The notes: generated from the sequence alone by a model not told the origin. Shown: positions 43,154 through 53,014, numbered from the stretch's first letter. The stretch is 64,000 nt of DNA from Acerihabitans sp035013185 (GCF_035013185.1 NZ_JAYGJO010000002.1:62001-126000); one strand, 5' to 3'. Made by a program: numbers and translations.

Positions 43154-45460
43154 ATGAAATTTAAACCGTCGGTCAAACCTTACCAAGGTGCAGCGGGAGG
43201 CTGGGATTCGCTTGAGGCCACTACCCGCTACGTATTAGACAGTAAACAAGCGTTCAAAAACATCCGCAACCTGCTGCGGGTCAACAAATCCAAGGGGTTC
43301 GACTGTCCCGGCTGTGCTTGGGGCGATGACAATACCAGCACATTCAGCTTTTGTGAAAACGGCGCCAAAGCGGTCAGTTGGGAAGCCACACGTAAAGGGC
43401 TGAACACCGCATTTTTTGCGCAAAACAGTGTGGCTAAGCTGTATCAACAAAGTGACTATTTCTTAGAGTATCAAGGCCGTCTCACCGAGCCTTTGCGCTA
43501 CGACGCTCAAACCGACCGCTATGTGCCGATAAGCTGGCAGGCGGCGTTCACACTGATTGCCCAGCATCTGCACAGGCTGGATAACCCCAACCAGCTGGAA
43601 CTTTATACCTCGGGACGTGCCAGCAACGAGGCGTCTTATCTTTATCAACTGTTCGGGCGGATGTTCGGCACCAACAACTTTCCTGACTGTTCCAACATGT
43701 GTCATGAAGCCAGCGGCAGCGGCCTTAAACAAAGTATTGGCGTCGGAAAAGGCACCACTCTTTTGAATGATTTCGAGTCTGCTGACGCCATCTTTGTCTT
43801 CGGGCAAAATCCCGGTACCAATCACCCCCGCATGTTGCACAGCCTGCGCCACGCAGCCGATCGTGGGGCCAGCATCGTGACGTTTAATACCCTGCGCGAA
43901 CGCGGTCTTGAGCGTTTTGCCGATCCGCAAAACCCCCTCGAATTGCTGACGCCGAAATCAGGGCGGATCAGCAGCAGCTATTATCAACCCAATCTGGGTG
44001 GCGATATGGCCGCAGTGCGCGGCATGGTCAAGGCGTTACTGGAGACCCACCGTCAGCATCAAGCTGAAGGCCTTGCAGGACTGTTCGATGAACAGTTTAT
44101 TACCTTGCATACACAACAGGTAGCAGAGTATTTAGCGGCGGTAGACGCCACCCCCTGGCAACAAATTGTGGCCCAGTCTGGACTTAGCGAGACACAACTG
44201 CGTGAAGCAGCAGCAATATACCAGCGGGCCAAGCGGGTCATTTGCACCTGGGCAATGGGCATCACCCAACATAAACACTCCATAAATACCGTCAGGGAGA
44301 TCGTTAACCTGCAGTTGCTGTTCGGTCAGATAGGTAAACCGGGCGCTGGACTGTGTCCGGTACGCGGTCACAGCAATGTCCAAGGCAATCGTACCATGGG
44401 GATTGACGAGAAGCCGCCTGCCGCAATGCTTGACAGCCTGTCGGCGCATTTTCACTTCGCTGCGCCCCGCGCCCCGGGGCATAGCACCGTCGAAGCGCTG
44501 GAGGCGATGTTGGCGGGTGAGAGCAAAATCCTGATTGCCCTCGGCGGCAACCTGGCTGTGGCAGCACCCGATACCGCCCGCACCGAAAGTGCCATCCGCC
44601 GCTGCGAACTGACGGTGCATATCGCCACCAAACTTAACCGCAGCCACCTCATTACCGGCAAGGATGCGTTGATCTTACCGGCCCTTGGCCGCACCGATCG
44701 CGATATCCAGGCGACCGGAAGTCAATATATCACCGTCGAAGACTCCTTTAGCATGGTGCATGCGTCAGAAGGCGTGAACCCGCCAATATCCCCGCTGCAA
44801 CGTTCTGAAACCGCCATAGTGGCCGGCATCGCAGACGCGGTACTGGGCGCACAGACGCTGGACTGGCTGCAGTTGGCGGGCAATTACAATTTGATACGCG
44901 ACCATATTGCCGCCACCCTGCCCGGCTTTACCGATTTTAACCAGCGCTGCGAACAGCCGGGTGGATTCTACCTAGGCAACACCGCCGCTGAACTGCGTTT
45001 TACTACTCCCTCCGGTAAGGCCCAATTTAGCACGGCGGCGCTGCCGGACACGCTGTTCCCACAGATCGCCGGACAGGCAGTACCCTTTACCTTGCAAACC
45101 CTGCGTTCCCACGATCAGTACAACACCACCATTTACGGCATGGACGATCGCTATCGCGGCGTTTACGGCCAGCGGGACGTGGTATTTGTTCATCCGCAGG
45201 ATCTGGCTGAGCTTGGGCTGCAAGACGGTGACCGGGTGGATATTGAAACCCTGTGGCATGATAAGGTTAGCCGCAGAGTCACTGGATTTAAGGCCATCGC
45301 TTATGATATTCCCCGCGGTAATTTAGCGGCCTACTATCCCGAAACCAACCCACTGGTGCCACTATCGAGCTTTGGCGATGGCACCCATACCCCGACGTCT
45401 AAGTCGGTACCCGTACGCCTGACCCGAGCACAAAACGTCGCCACCGACCGAATTATCTAG
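43154..45460 (+). CDS. ydeP: YdeP-type molybdopterin oxidoreductase (FdhF-like)
   Basis: 768 residues (YdeP 759). Family signatures: the N-terminal cluster-type motif FDCPGCAWGDD near residue 50, GRASNEASYLYQLFGRMFGT, CSNMCHEASGSGL, FGQNPGTNHPRMLHSLR, GHSNVQGNRTMGI and the C-terminal dinucleotide-binding domain (VDIETLWHDK, NLAAYYPETNPLVP). A cytoplasmic protein of the formate dehydrogenase H superfamily. In E. coli ydeP contributes to acid resistance; its substrate is not known. Start chosen at ATG 43154. A terminator follows directly. Confidence 0.9.
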   Translation: MKFKPSVKPYQGAAGGWDSLEATTRYVLDSKQAFKNIRNLLRVNKSKGFDCPGCAWGDDNTSTFSFCENGAKAVSWEATRKGLNTAFFAQNSVAKLYQQSDYFLEYQGRLTEPLRYDAQTDRYVPISWQAAFTLIAQHLHRLDNPNQLELYTSGRASNEASYLYQLFGRMFGTNNFPDCSNMCHEASGSGLKQSIGVGKGTTLLNDFESADAIFVFGQNPGTNHPRMLHSLRHAADRGASIVTFNTLRERGLERFADPQNPLELLTPKSGRISSSYYQPNLGGDMAAVRGMVKALLETHRQHQAEGLAGLFDEQFITLHTQQVAEYLAAVDATPWQQIVAQSGLSETQLREAAAIYQRAKRVICTWAMGITQHKHSINTVREIVNLQLLFGQIGKPGAGLCPVRGHSNVQGNRTMGIDEKPPAAMLDSLSAHFHFAAPRAPGHSTVEALEAMLAGESKILIALGGNLAVAAPDTARTESAIRRCELTVHIATKLNRSHLITGKDALILPALGRTDRDIQATGSQYITVEDSFSMVHASEGVNPPISPLQRSETAIVAGIADAVLGAQTLDWLQLAGNYNLIRDHIAATLPGFTDFNQRCEQPGGFYLGNTAAELRFTTPSGKAQFSTAALPDTLFPQIAGQAVPFTLQTLRSHDQYNTTIYGMDDRYRGVYGQRDVVFVHPQDLAELGLQDGDRVDIETLWHDKVSRRVTGFKAIAYDIPRGNLAAYYPETNPLVPLSSFGDGTHTPTSKSVPVRLTRAQNVATDRII

Positions 45461-45478
45461 CTTTTTTACCTGCTTTTG

Positions 45479-45510
45479 CCGCCCGCCGCCGGCGCGGGTG
45501 GTTTTTTTTT
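45479..45510 (+). terminator. ydeP terminator
   Basis: Stem CCGCCCGC / GCGGGTGG (one G-T pair) with a GC-rich loop followed by nine T. It is 18 bases after the ydeP stop. Confidence 0.75.
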
Positions 45511-45607
45511 CTGCCGAGATCAGGTCGTTATGCTTGCCGCCGCCGGTCGATTCGCGTAAAACTATCAGCCGTTATTGAAGTCTTTTACACTCATATTTCT
45601 GGACATT

Positions 45608-47539
45608 ATGTTTCAAGATAACCCGCTGCTAGCGCAGCTTAAACAGCAGCTTCACTCTCAGACGCCGCGTGTCGAAGGCGTGGTCAAAGGTACTGATAAA
45701 GGGTTTGGCTTCCTTGAAGTCGATGCTCAAAAAAGCTATTTCATTCCGCCGCCCTTTATGAAAAAAGTGATGCACGGCGATCGGATCACCGCCAGGGTGC
45801 GTGCCGAAAAAGACAAGGAGATAGCTGAGCCGGAAGAGCTGCTTGAGCCATTTTTATCGCGCTTTGTCGGCCGTGTTCAGTTAAAAGACGATCGTCTATC
45901 CATTGTGCCGAACCACCCGTTGATCAGGGAGGTTATCCCTTGCCGGCCGTTACGCGGCCTTGAGCATGCTTTCCAAACCGGCGATTGGGCTGTGGCGGAA
46001 ATGCGCCGCCATCCGCTAAAAGGCGATCGCCAGTTTTACGCTGAAATCACCCATTTGGTCACTACCGGCGATAACCATTTCGCGCCTTGGTGGGTCACCT
46101 TGGCCAGACATAATCTGGAGCGTGAAGCGCCGCAGATGCCGGAAGCCCTGAAACTGCATGATGACAATCTGGTGCGCGAAGATTTGACCGCGCTGGACTT
46201 TGTCACCCTCGACAGCGCCAGCACCGAGGACATGGATGACGCCCTGTATGTTCAAACCGGTGAGAACGACCAACTGATATTAACCGTTGCCATTGCCGAC
46301 CCCACCGCGTACGTACAGGCTGACAGTCCGCTGGACAATATCGCCCGTGAACGCGCGTTTACCAACTACCTGCCTGGGTTTAATATCCCCATGCTCCCCC
46401 GGGATTTGTCGGATAACATCTGCTCATTACGCGCTAACGAACGCCGACCGGCATTGGCCTGTCGCGTCACCATTAGCGCTGATGGCAGCTTGGGCACACC
46501 GCATTTCTTTGCGGCTTGGGTGGAATCAAAAGCCAAGCTGGTATACGACGAGGTTTCCGATTGGTTGGAGGACCAGGGTACCTGGCAGCCGGCCAACGAC
46601 GCTGTCGCCGACCAAATTCGTTTATTACAACGCGTATGCTTATCCCGCACGGCTTGGCGTAAGGCCAATGCACTGGTGTTTAAGGACCGCCCGGATTATC
46701 GGTTTGTGCTCGACGATCGGGGTGATGTGCTGTCGATTCAGATCGAACCCAGACGTATCGCCAATCGCATGGTGGAAGAAGCGATGATCGCGGCCAACAT
46801 CTGTGCCGGACAGGTACTGCGCACCGGCCTTGGTTATGGGCTGTACAATGTTCATAACGGCTTTGATGAAGTTTTGGTGGAACAGGCGGTGGCCGTGCTG
46901 GCGGCTAACGACGTGCAGGCCGATGCGGCTACGTTACTGACTCTTGGGGGTTTTTGCCGTTTGCGTCGTCAGTTGGACGCTATGCCAACCTCCTACCTCG
47001 ATAGCCGAATTCGCCGTTTCCAGACCTTTGCGGAAATCAGCACCGAACCAGGCCCCCACTTCGGTTTGGGTCTGGAAGCATACGCGACCTGGACCTCACC
47101 GATCCGCAAGTATGGCGACATGATCAATCATCGCCTGCTTAAGGCGCTGTTAGGCCAGGGCACCGCCAGTCGCCCCTCCGAGGAGATCACCGTGCGGATG
47201 TCGGAGCGTCGTCGGCTGAACCGCATGGCTGAGCGTGATGTGGGGGACTGGCTGTACGCCCGTTTCCTTAAGGACCAGGCCGGCGGTGATAAACGTTATG
47301 CCGCGGAAATCATCGACGTTTCCCGTGGTGGTATGCGGGTGCGTTTAATGGAAAACGGTGCGGTAGCATTTATCCCGGCGCCATTTATCCATAACGTGCG
47401 TGATGAACTTGTCTGCAGTCAGGACACCGGTACGGTATTGGTAAAAGGTGAAGAACGTTATCGCCAGGGAGACACCATGGAGGTCACCGTGGCCGAAGTC
47501 CGGCAGGAAACCCGCTCGGTGATCGCCCGACCGGCCTGA
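45608..47539 (+). CDS. rnb: Exoribonuclease II
   Basis: 643 residues from ATG 45608 (E. coli 644); an upstream extension to 45575 is not in the family. It degrades mRNA processively 3' to 5'. Order: two N-terminal cold-shock domains, the RNB catalytic domain with the metal-binding aspartates in DSASTEDMDDALYV, ATWTSPIRKYGDMINHRLLK, and a C-terminal S1 domain (IDVSRGGMRVRLMENGAVAFI). Ends in a strong terminator. Confidence 0.97.
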   Translation: MFQDNPLLAQLKQQLHSQTPRVEGVVKGTDKGFGFLEVDAQKSYFIPPPFMKKVMHGDRITARVRAEKDKEIAEPEELLEPFLSRFVGRVQLKDDRLSIVPNHPLIREVIPCRPLRGLEHAFQTGDWAVAEMRRHPLKGDRQFYAEITHLVTTGDNHFAPWWVTLARHNLEREAPQMPEALKLHDDNLVREDLTALDFVTLDSASTEDMDDALYVQTGENDQLILTVAIADPTAYVQADSPLDNIARERAFTNYLPGFNIPMLPRDLSDNICSLRANERRPALACRVTISADGSLGTPHFFAAWVESKAKLVYDEVSDWLEDQGTWQPANDAVADQIRLLQRVCLSRTAWRKANALVFKDRPDYRFVLDDRGDVLSIQIEPRRIANRMVEEAMIAANICAGQVLRTGLGYGLYNVHNGFDEVLVEQAVAVLAANDVQADAATLLTLGGFCRLRRQLDAMPTSYLDSRIRRFQTFAEISTEPGPHFGLGLEAYATWTSPIRKYGDMINHRLLKALLGQGTASRPSEEITVRMSERRRLNRMAERDVGDWLYARFLKDQAGGDKRYAAEIIDVSRGGMRVRLMENGAVAFIPAPFIHNVRDELVCSQDTGTVLVKGEERYRQGDTMEVTVAEVRQETRSVIARPA

Positions 47540-47578
47540 GGTGAATAAGATGCTCGCGACGGCTGTGGCTGGCGCGAA

Positions 47579-47618
47579 AAAAGCCCTCATGCCTTGCTTG
47601 GCATGAGGGCTTTTTTTT
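47579..47618 (+). terminator. rnb terminator
   Basis: Stem AAGCCCTCATGCC / GGCATGAGGGCTT with a short TTGCTT loop, with A before and eight T after; could work in both directions. Confidence 0.9.
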
Positions 47619-47702
47619 AAACCACCGATATCACGAAAAACATGCAATAGCGGTTACGTTTTATCGGGATCGTCGGAACGGCTAACTCGTTGCCTAAAAT
47701 GT

Positions 47703-47733
47703 GAAAACCCTCTGGAAATGATCGCCAGAGGGT
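47703..47733 (-). terminator. kdgT terminator
   Basis: On the minus strand a perfect nine-base stem (ACCCTCTGG at 47707-47715 with CCAGAGGGT at 47725-47733) followed by TTTTC. It lies 28 bases after the kdgT stop. Confidence 0.75.
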
Positions 47734-47760
47734 GAGTGTTGTCTCGTTTACAGCGTCGGT

Positions 47761-48753
47761 TTACTTACCGCCAGCCAGCGGGACTTCATCCATAACCCGT
47801 ACATGATTTTTGCGCACTTTCTTAGAATACAGCGCGGTAATAATCGGTACCAGAATTGACGTCACAATCACCGACGTCGCCACCAGTGCCGTTGCTGCCG
47901 GGGCCATCGGTTTGAACGCCGGCACCATTTCAGCAATTAATACCGGGGTGGCCACTGCCGCACCGGCAGAGCTTGACGCGGCAATCCCGGCAGTACCATC
48001 CCCACCACCAATAAATTTATCAGCCAAAATCAATGGAATGCCGGTAACAATAATCACCCCTACACCCAACAGGATTCCCAACAGGCCGGTCTGGGCAATC
48101 ACATTCAGGTTAATGGTGTTACCCAACGCGAAAGCGAAGAACGGGATCAGCGTTTGCACCGCTTTGCTGAAGAAATCACGAAGCTCGGGATCCAGGTTTC
48201 CCAGGGCAAAACCGATCAGGAACGGGAGTACCGCCCCCACAAACACATGCGGCTCAAACGACGCAATACCAGCGGTGCCCAAAATAACCATGGTCATCAA
48301 CGGACCGGATTCCAGCGACATGAGCACAAACGCTCCGGATTCCTCCTTGGTCCCATATTGCTGCATGATTGATGCATACAAGCCGCCATTAGTCATGTCC
48401 ATTGACGCAACCAGCGCTAATGTGGACAGGCCGGCAAAGAACCCCATTTCAACACCGTTTACCGGCAATATCCTAGAGGCCACGGCCGCCACTACCCAGG
48501 CCACAGCGATCTTTGTCACCACCAATGTACCGGACTTGCGTAATACGGTACCCGTGGCACTTAACTTAATTGACGCCCCCATACAGAAAAACCATACAGC
48601 CAAGATCGGCACAGTGCCGGAGATCAGGCCGTTGGTAAATGAACCAAAATATTTGCCCGCATCAGGCGAGAAAGTATGACATAACGCGCCGATAAACAAC
48701 GGCACCAACATCATGCCACCCGGGATTTTGTCAATTGCACGTTTGATTTGCAT
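47761..48753 (-). CDS. kdgT: 2-keto-3-deoxygluconate permease
   Basis: 330 residues from ATG 48753, with GGTGG upstream; the E. coli protein (327) starts MQIKRAIDKIPGGMM likewise. About ten membrane helices; motifs GASIKLSATGTVLRKSG, MDMTNGGLYASIMQQYG and AASSSAGAAVATPVLIA. Imports 2-keto-3-deoxygluconate, a product of pectin and glucuronate breakdown, by proton symport. A KdgR-like box lies upstream. The rest of the pectin pathway is not in the window. Confidence 0.94.
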   Translation of the reverse strand: MQIKRAIDKIPGGMMLVPLFIGALCHTFSPDAGKYFGSFTNGLISGTVPILAVWFFCMGASIKLSATGTVLRKSGTLVVTKIAVAWVVAAVASRILPVNGVEMGFFAGLSTLALVASMDMTNGGLYASIMQQYGTKEESGAFVLMSLESGPLMTMVILGTAGIASFEPHVFVGAVLPFLIGFALGNLDPELRDFFSKAVQTLIPFFAFALGNTINLNVIAQTGLLGILLGVGVIIVTGIPLILADKFIGGGDGTAGIAASSSAGAAVATPVLIAEMVPAFKPMAPAATALVATSVIVTSILVPIITALYSKKVRKNHVRVMDEVPLAGGK

Positions 48754-49206
48754 CGTGATTCCACCTAAGTTCGAATAAATTCCATGATTCGTAGGGTACC
48801 GTTCCTTGGTCATGCCCTATTCGTCGACAGGGTCACTTCATTGCTAAAATAACCGGTTACATTCTGCAATACAGTGATCTAAAGCATATATTGAAACAAT
48901 GTTCCTATTTTAAAGAAAGATAGTTTTATATATTTGCGTAAGTGGTTTTAAAATGAAGACTGAATCACGATTCAAACACACTATTCTCCAGCAGATAACA
49001 GCGAGATAGCGCGTTAACTACACAATATATTTCATATGGTGAACCATCAGGCAATAGGATAACGCACAGGCATCAGCAGTAAATGAACCGTCACTGATGG
49101 CCAGAGTGGTCTTGCATAGGGAAGCGGTGAGGCTGATAAATAAGGGGTGAAGCGCTACCCTGTCCACACCGGGGACAGGCATAGCACCCACCAAACCAAA
49201 GCGGGG
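48754..49206. other. 453-bp intergenic region between kdgT and the epimerase gene
   Basis: Holds the kdgT promoter side with a KdgR-like site (48890-48910). A CCTGTCC / GGACAGG hairpin at about 49159-49178 may end the epimerase transcript, although no T-run follows it. No gene seen. Confidence 0.5.
48890..48910 (-). promoter_or_regulatory. Candidate KdgR operator
   Basis: ATTGAAACAATGTTCCTATTT resembles the KdgR box AATGAAACAnTGTTTCATT, with a perfect left half and an imperfect right half. It is about 140 bases before the kdgT start. Confidence 0.5.
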
Positions 49207-49902
49207 TTATTGACCGTAATAGGCGTTTTTACCGTGTTTGCGCAGGTAATGTTTATCCAGCAGTTCTGGTTGCATGGCACCCAGTTGCGGTGTCAACTGA
49301 CGAGAAAATATGCCCATGTAGGCCACTTCCTCCAACACAACGGCATTATGTACTGCAGTTTCGGCATCAGGTCCCCAGGCAAAAGGACCATGGGAATTGA
49401 CTAATACGGCAGGGATAGCGACCGGTTCGATCTTGCGGGTGGCAAACGTTTCTACAATAACCTTGCCGGTTTCCCATTCATAACGCCCGTGAATCTCAGC
49501 GTCGGTCATCAGACGGGTACAAGGGATAGCGCCATAAAAATAGTCAGCGTGGGTGGTACCCCAGGCCGGAATGTCCTGCCCTGCCTGCGCCCAGATAGTG
49601 GCATGGCGCGAGTGGGTATGCACAATGCCGCCAATGCCGGCAAATTCCAGGTACAGCACCCGATGCGTATCCGTGTCTGAAGAAGGTTTTTTCGTGCCTT
49701 CCACGACACGGCCGCTTTCAAGTTCCACCACCACCATGTCGTCTACTGTCATCTGGTCATAGCTGACGCCCGAAGGTTTAATCACCATTAGACCCTGGGC
49801 ACGGTCTACCGCACTGACATTGCCCCAGGTAAACGTCACCAGGTGATGTTGTGGCAACGCCAAATTGGCGGCCAGCACCTGTTGTTTTAATTCGTTCAGC
49901 AT
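49207..49902 (-). CDS. araD: L-ribulose-5-phosphate 4-epimerase (AraD/UlaF/SgbE family)
   Basis: 231 residues from ATG 49902 (GAGGA upstream), the same length as E. coli AraD. Class II aldolase fold; zinc ligands in GIVHTHSRHATIWAQ and the later VNSHGPFAWG. VTFTWGNVSAVD and MVIKPSGVSYDQM bind the phosphate. It converts L-ribulose-5-phosphate to D-xylulose-5-phosphate. It stands alone without araBA or ula genes, so AraD, UlaF and SgbE cannot be separated; the symbol is the best guess. Confidence 0.85.
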   Translation of the reverse strand: MLNELKQQVLAANLALPQHHLVTFTWGNVSAVDRAQGLMVIKPSGVSYDQMTVDDMVVVELESGRVVEGTKKPSSDTDTHRVLYLEFAGIGGIVHTHSRHATIWAQAGQDIPAWGTTHADYFYGAIPCTRLMTDAEIHGRYEWETGKVIVETFATRKIEPVAIPAVLVNSHGPFAWGPDAETAVHNAVVLEEVAYMGIFSRQLTPQLGAMQPELLDKHYLRKHGKNAYYGQ

Positions 49903-50139
49903 TAATGTGTCCTCTAAAAGCTTAGCACTCATTGTCCCGGCCCGCGACGGCATCCGGTATGGCGTAAACAGCTAAAGATCAGGCAGGCTTCTGCTATGAA
50001 GCCGGTTTAGCCATCTGTATGGCGCCGATTCAACAACCCATAGACTCCAGTACGGTTTATTCATGTCAGCGTAAGCTAAAACATCAGGTAGGTACTATAA
50101 TCATTACTGATAATAACGCTACCCATGGAGAAATTGACG

Positions 50140-50349
50140 ATGAACAACAAACATAGGGCCGTCGCGGCGTTAGTGATTACCCTCACTTTATCCCTTAGCG
50201 CCTGCTCCAACTGGTCTAAACGTGATCGTAACACCGCCATTGGCGCTGGTGCCGGTGCAGTAGGTGGTGCGGTGCTGACCAATGGCAGTGGATTGGGTAC
50301 CGTTGGTGGCGCGGCGGTCGGTGGTATTATTGGTCATCAGGTTCATTAA
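50140..50349 (+). CDS. osmB: Osmotically inducible lipoprotein OsmB
   Basis: 69 residues. ATG at 50140 has GGAG ten bases upstream. Signal peptide with lipobox LSAC, then the family sequence NWSKRDRNTAIGAGAGAVGG and a glycine-zipper region ending VGGIIGHQVH. Outer-membrane lipoprotein induced by high osmolarity and stationary phase. Divergent from the epimerase gene, convergent with yciH. Confidence 0.95.
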   Translation: MNNKHRAVAALVITLTLSLSACSNWSKRDRNTAIGAGAGAVGGAVLTNGSGLGTVGGAAVGGIIGHQVH

Positions 50350-50377
50350 GGTGGGAGAAGCTGAGCCGGGTTGCCCG

Positions 50378-50701
50378 TCAGCCTCCCGCCAGCTTGACCT
50401 TGAGGCCCCGAGCCTCCAGTAGCTGTTTTAGCAGTTCCCGTTTATCACCCTGAATCTCAATAATTCCTGCTTTTATCGAGCCGCCGCAGCCGCATTTTTT
50501 CTTTAATTCAGCGGCCAGGTGATTAAGCGCCTCGTCGGGCATATCCAGGCCGCTAATCAGGCATACCCCCTTACCTTTCCTGCCGCTGGTCTGCCGCTGG
50601 ATACGGACAATGCCATCACCCACCGGACGCGTTGCCGCCGGGGCTTGGTGTTCAAGACGTCCACCGTCAGTGGAATAAACCAACCGGCTATTGTCATTCA
50701 T
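50378..50701 (-). CDS. yciH: YciH, SUI1/eIF1-like translation factor
   Basis: 107 residues. SUI1 fold with GKGVCLISGLDMPDEALNHL, KKKCGCGGSIKAGIIEIQG and a C-terminal LLEARGLKVKLAGG. Homologous to eukaryotic eIF1; in E. coli it affects start-codon fidelity and stress translation. Its start overlaps the pyrF stop by eight bases (operon). Confidence 0.94.
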   Translation of the reverse strand: MNDNSRLVYSTDGGRLEHQAPAATRPVGDGIVRIQRQTSGRKGKGVCLISGLDMPDEALNHLAAELKKKCGCGGSIKAGIIEIQGDKRELLKQLLEARGLKVKLAGG

Positions 50702-51440
50702 GATCCAACTCCGCGGCTAATGAAAGTAAAATCGCGCGCAGCGCGGCGTCAGGATCGGCAGCTTGGGTAATTGGACGGCCGATCACCATATAGTCCACAC
50801 CCGCCTGCTGCGCCTGCGCCGGCGTCATCACGCGCCGCTGATCGCCCGCCGCGCTGCCCTCGGGACGAATGCCTGGGGTGACCAGTTGAAACCCAGCGCC
50901 AAAACGCGATTTAAACGCCACCGCTTCGTGGGCGGAACACACTACGCCGTCCAGACCACAACGCGCCGCCAGCTCCGCCAGCCGCCCGGCGTATTGTGCC
51001 GCAGTGTAAGGAATACCCAGACCAAGCAAATCCTCGTCCGCCATACTGGTGAGCACCGTCACGGCAATCAGCCGAGGAGCATGGTCGCCAAAGGGAACCA
51101 ATGCCGACTTTGCCGCACGCATCATACGTTCGCCGCCTGCGGCGTGAACGTTGACCATCCAAACGCCTAATTCCGCCGCTGCGCCGATCGCTTTGGCCAC
51201 GGTATTGGGAATGTCATGGAATTTAAGATCGAGGAAAATATCAAAGCCTTTTTCCTGTAACCTACGCACCAGATCGGGGCCAAAACGGGTGAACATCTCT
51301 TTGCCGATTTTCAGGCGGCAGTCCGCCGGCGAAATCCGATCGGCGAACGCCAATGCCTGACGCTGGTCAGCATAATCCAATGCGACGATAACGGGAGATA
51401 ATGGCGTCGACGCCGTGGTCGACATAGGATCGCGAGTCAT
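50694..51440 (-). CDS. pyrF: Orotidine 5'-phosphate decarboxylase
   Basis: 248 residues (start could also be Met6). TIM-barrel with the catalytic Asp-Lys-x-x-Asp set in DLKFHDIPNT (Asp71, Lys73, Asp76), VIVALDY at the first strand and VTPGIRPEG and GRPITQAADP at the phosphate site. Last step of UMP synthesis. Upstream partner of yciH. Confidence 0.97.
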   Translation of the reverse strand: MTRDPMSTTASTPLSPVIVALDYADQRQALAFADRISPADCRLKIGKEMFTRFGPDLVRRLQEKGFDIFLDLKFHDIPNTVAKAIGAAAELGVWMVNVHAAGGERMMRAAKSALVPFGDHAPRLIAVTVLTSMADEDLLGLGIPYTAAQYAGRLAELAARCGLDGVVCSAHEAVAFKSRFGAGFQLVTPGIRPEGSAAGDQRRVMTPAQAQQAGVDYMVIGRPITQAADPDAALRAILLSLAAELDHE

Positions 51441-51541
51441 GATAAAACCTTAACGTAATGGAAGGCCATGCGCTGGTAACGGCCTTGATTTATGAGGATA
51501 TATTACCTGTAGCCGCGTCTTTTTCCTAGTCCAGTGCCGTT

Positions 51542-52711
51542 CTATTGCTCGTCAAGACCCCGTATGGGTTTAATGGATGCCCAGGATTTACAGGAAGGAC
51601 AATGCCAATACAGGCTATGCGCGGTAAAACCACATTTGTTGCAACGATAGCGGGGTTTGGTGCGAATTTGCTCGCCCACCATATCGCGCAGCACCTGCAA
51701 ACTTTCCTTAGCCCGGCCATCCTCAGCTTCATTTAGATGAAAATCCATTAACCGGTGAAACATGCGCATGGTGGGATGCTGCCGCAACTGCTGGTTGATA
51801 AACACCTGGGCCACTTCGCTGCCGTCATTATGCTCGATAACCTCGCTCAACAATAGTTCAGCTACCGCCCCGGTATTTAATTCAACACAGCGCGTTAAAA
51901 ATGCCGCCCAGGCCTCCGGCTGGTCCAGATGCTGATAGCAGGTTTGCAGCATGGGCAGCGTTTCACTGACCATTTCCTTATCCTGATCCAATACCCGCTG
52001 CAACAGGGCAACCGCCGCGGCATAATCTTCCCGCGCCATGAAAATTCGCGCCATCATGATGGACACTCGCGAACAATTTTTATCCGCCGCCCCACCTTTT
52101 TTCAACAACACCATGGCCTTATCCAGATCATCACTGCCCATCGCCTGCAAGGCCAGCTCGCAGTAAAAATGCGCGATGTCGACCCGGCGCTGTTCCTTGC
52201 CCATTTTTACCAGCTTCTCAGCGGTCTCAATGGCTTTGGCCCATTCACTGGTGGCTTGGTCGATCTGCAATAACTGCTGTAACGCGCCGGCGCGAAACTC
52301 ATCCTCATTCACCAATTGGTTGAACATCTCCTCGGCGCGATCATAAAAGCCAGCCGCCATATAATCCCGGCCCAGTTGCTGGATGGCCAACAGACGCTGC
52401 TCAAAGCTTAGGGAGGTACTCTCCATCAGGGCCTGGTGAATACGAATGGCACGATCGACCTCGCCACGGGAGCGAAACAGGTTTCCCAAGGTTAAATGGG
52501 CTTCAACGGTGTTACTGTCCTCCTTTAACATATCGAGGAACAGATCCACTGCCTTGTCCTGTTGGTTACTCAGCAGGAAGTTCACCCCAGCAACATACTC
52601 GCGCGACAGGCGGTTGGCATTTTGCTGCTTATCCTGCTGCGCACTCCTGCGCCCCATATACCAGCCATATGCGGCGGCGACGGGCAACAACAGAAACAGC
52701 AGTTCTAACAT
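51542..52711 (-). CDS. lapB: Lipopolysaccharide assembly protein B (YciM)
   Basis: 389 residues, same as E. coli. One N-terminal membrane helix (MLELLFLLLPVAAAYGWYMG), then about nine TPR motifs, then a rubredoxin-type zinc site with two CxxC pairs (YRCNKCGF, WHCPSCKSW). It recruits FtsH to degrade LpxC, limiting lipid A synthesis. Six bases after lapA; pgpB/ribA, the usual next neighbours, are replaced by the sugar locus. Confidence 0.96.
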   Translation of the reverse strand: MLELLFLLLPVAAAYGWYMGRRSAQQDKQQNANRLSREYVAGVNFLLSNQQDKAVDLFLDMLKEDSNTVEAHLTLGNLFRSRGEVDRAIRIHQALMESTSLSFEQRLLAIQQLGRDYMAAGFYDRAEEMFNQLVNEDEFRAGALQQLLQIDQATSEWAKAIETAEKLVKMGKEQRRVDIAHFYCELALQAMGSDDLDKAMVLLKKGGAADKNCSRVSIMMARIFMAREDYAAAVALLQRVLDQDKEMVSETLPMLQTCYQHLDQPEAWAAFLTRCVELNTGAVAELLLSEVIEHNDGSEVAQVFINQQLRQHPTMRMFHRLMDFHLNEAEDGRAKESLQVLRDMVGEQIRTKPRYRCNKCGFTAHSLYWHCPSCKSWASIKPIRGLDEQ

Positions 52712-52717
52712 AACCGG

Positions 52718-53014
52718 TTATTCCTTGCTGACGTCATGGCCAACCGGAACTGTCGGCACTGACTGCTGCTCTACTCGCTTGAGCTTACGTTTGGCGCGCA
52801 TCAGCGTGATACGCACACGCAGGTAAAACAGGCCACAGATTGCCCAGCCGAGAAAAAAACCCATGGCAAACAGTACCGTCAGCAACGTCGATACGCGGTA
52901 TTCCCCTTGAGCCAGTATGTAATTAAAGGTGACAACCTGATCGTTATGCGCTCCAAAGGTGACCGAAATGATAAAAATCACCAGCACAGACAAAAATATC
53001 AGAACATATTTCAC
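52718..53014 (-). CDS. lapA: Lipopolysaccharide assembly protein A (YciS)
   Basis: 98 residues, two membrane helices (YVLIFLSVLVIFIISVTFG; LLTVLFAMGFFLGWAICGLF) and a basic C-terminal coiled tail (RAKRKLKRVEQQ). Works with LapB in lipopolysaccharide assembly. In E. coli the lapAB promoter is heat-shock related; I could not confirm such a site here. Confidence 0.94.
   Translation of the reverse strand: MKYVLIFLSVLVIFIISVTFGAHNDQVVTFNYILAQGEYRVSTLLTVLFAMGFFLGWAICGLFYLRVRITLMRAKRKLKRVEQQSVPTVPVGHDVSKE

Noticed and set aside
47810..48679. 289-codon plus-strand frame
   Set aside because: Antisense to kdgT, which has membrane helices and family motifs; the plus frame is a codon-usage shadow.
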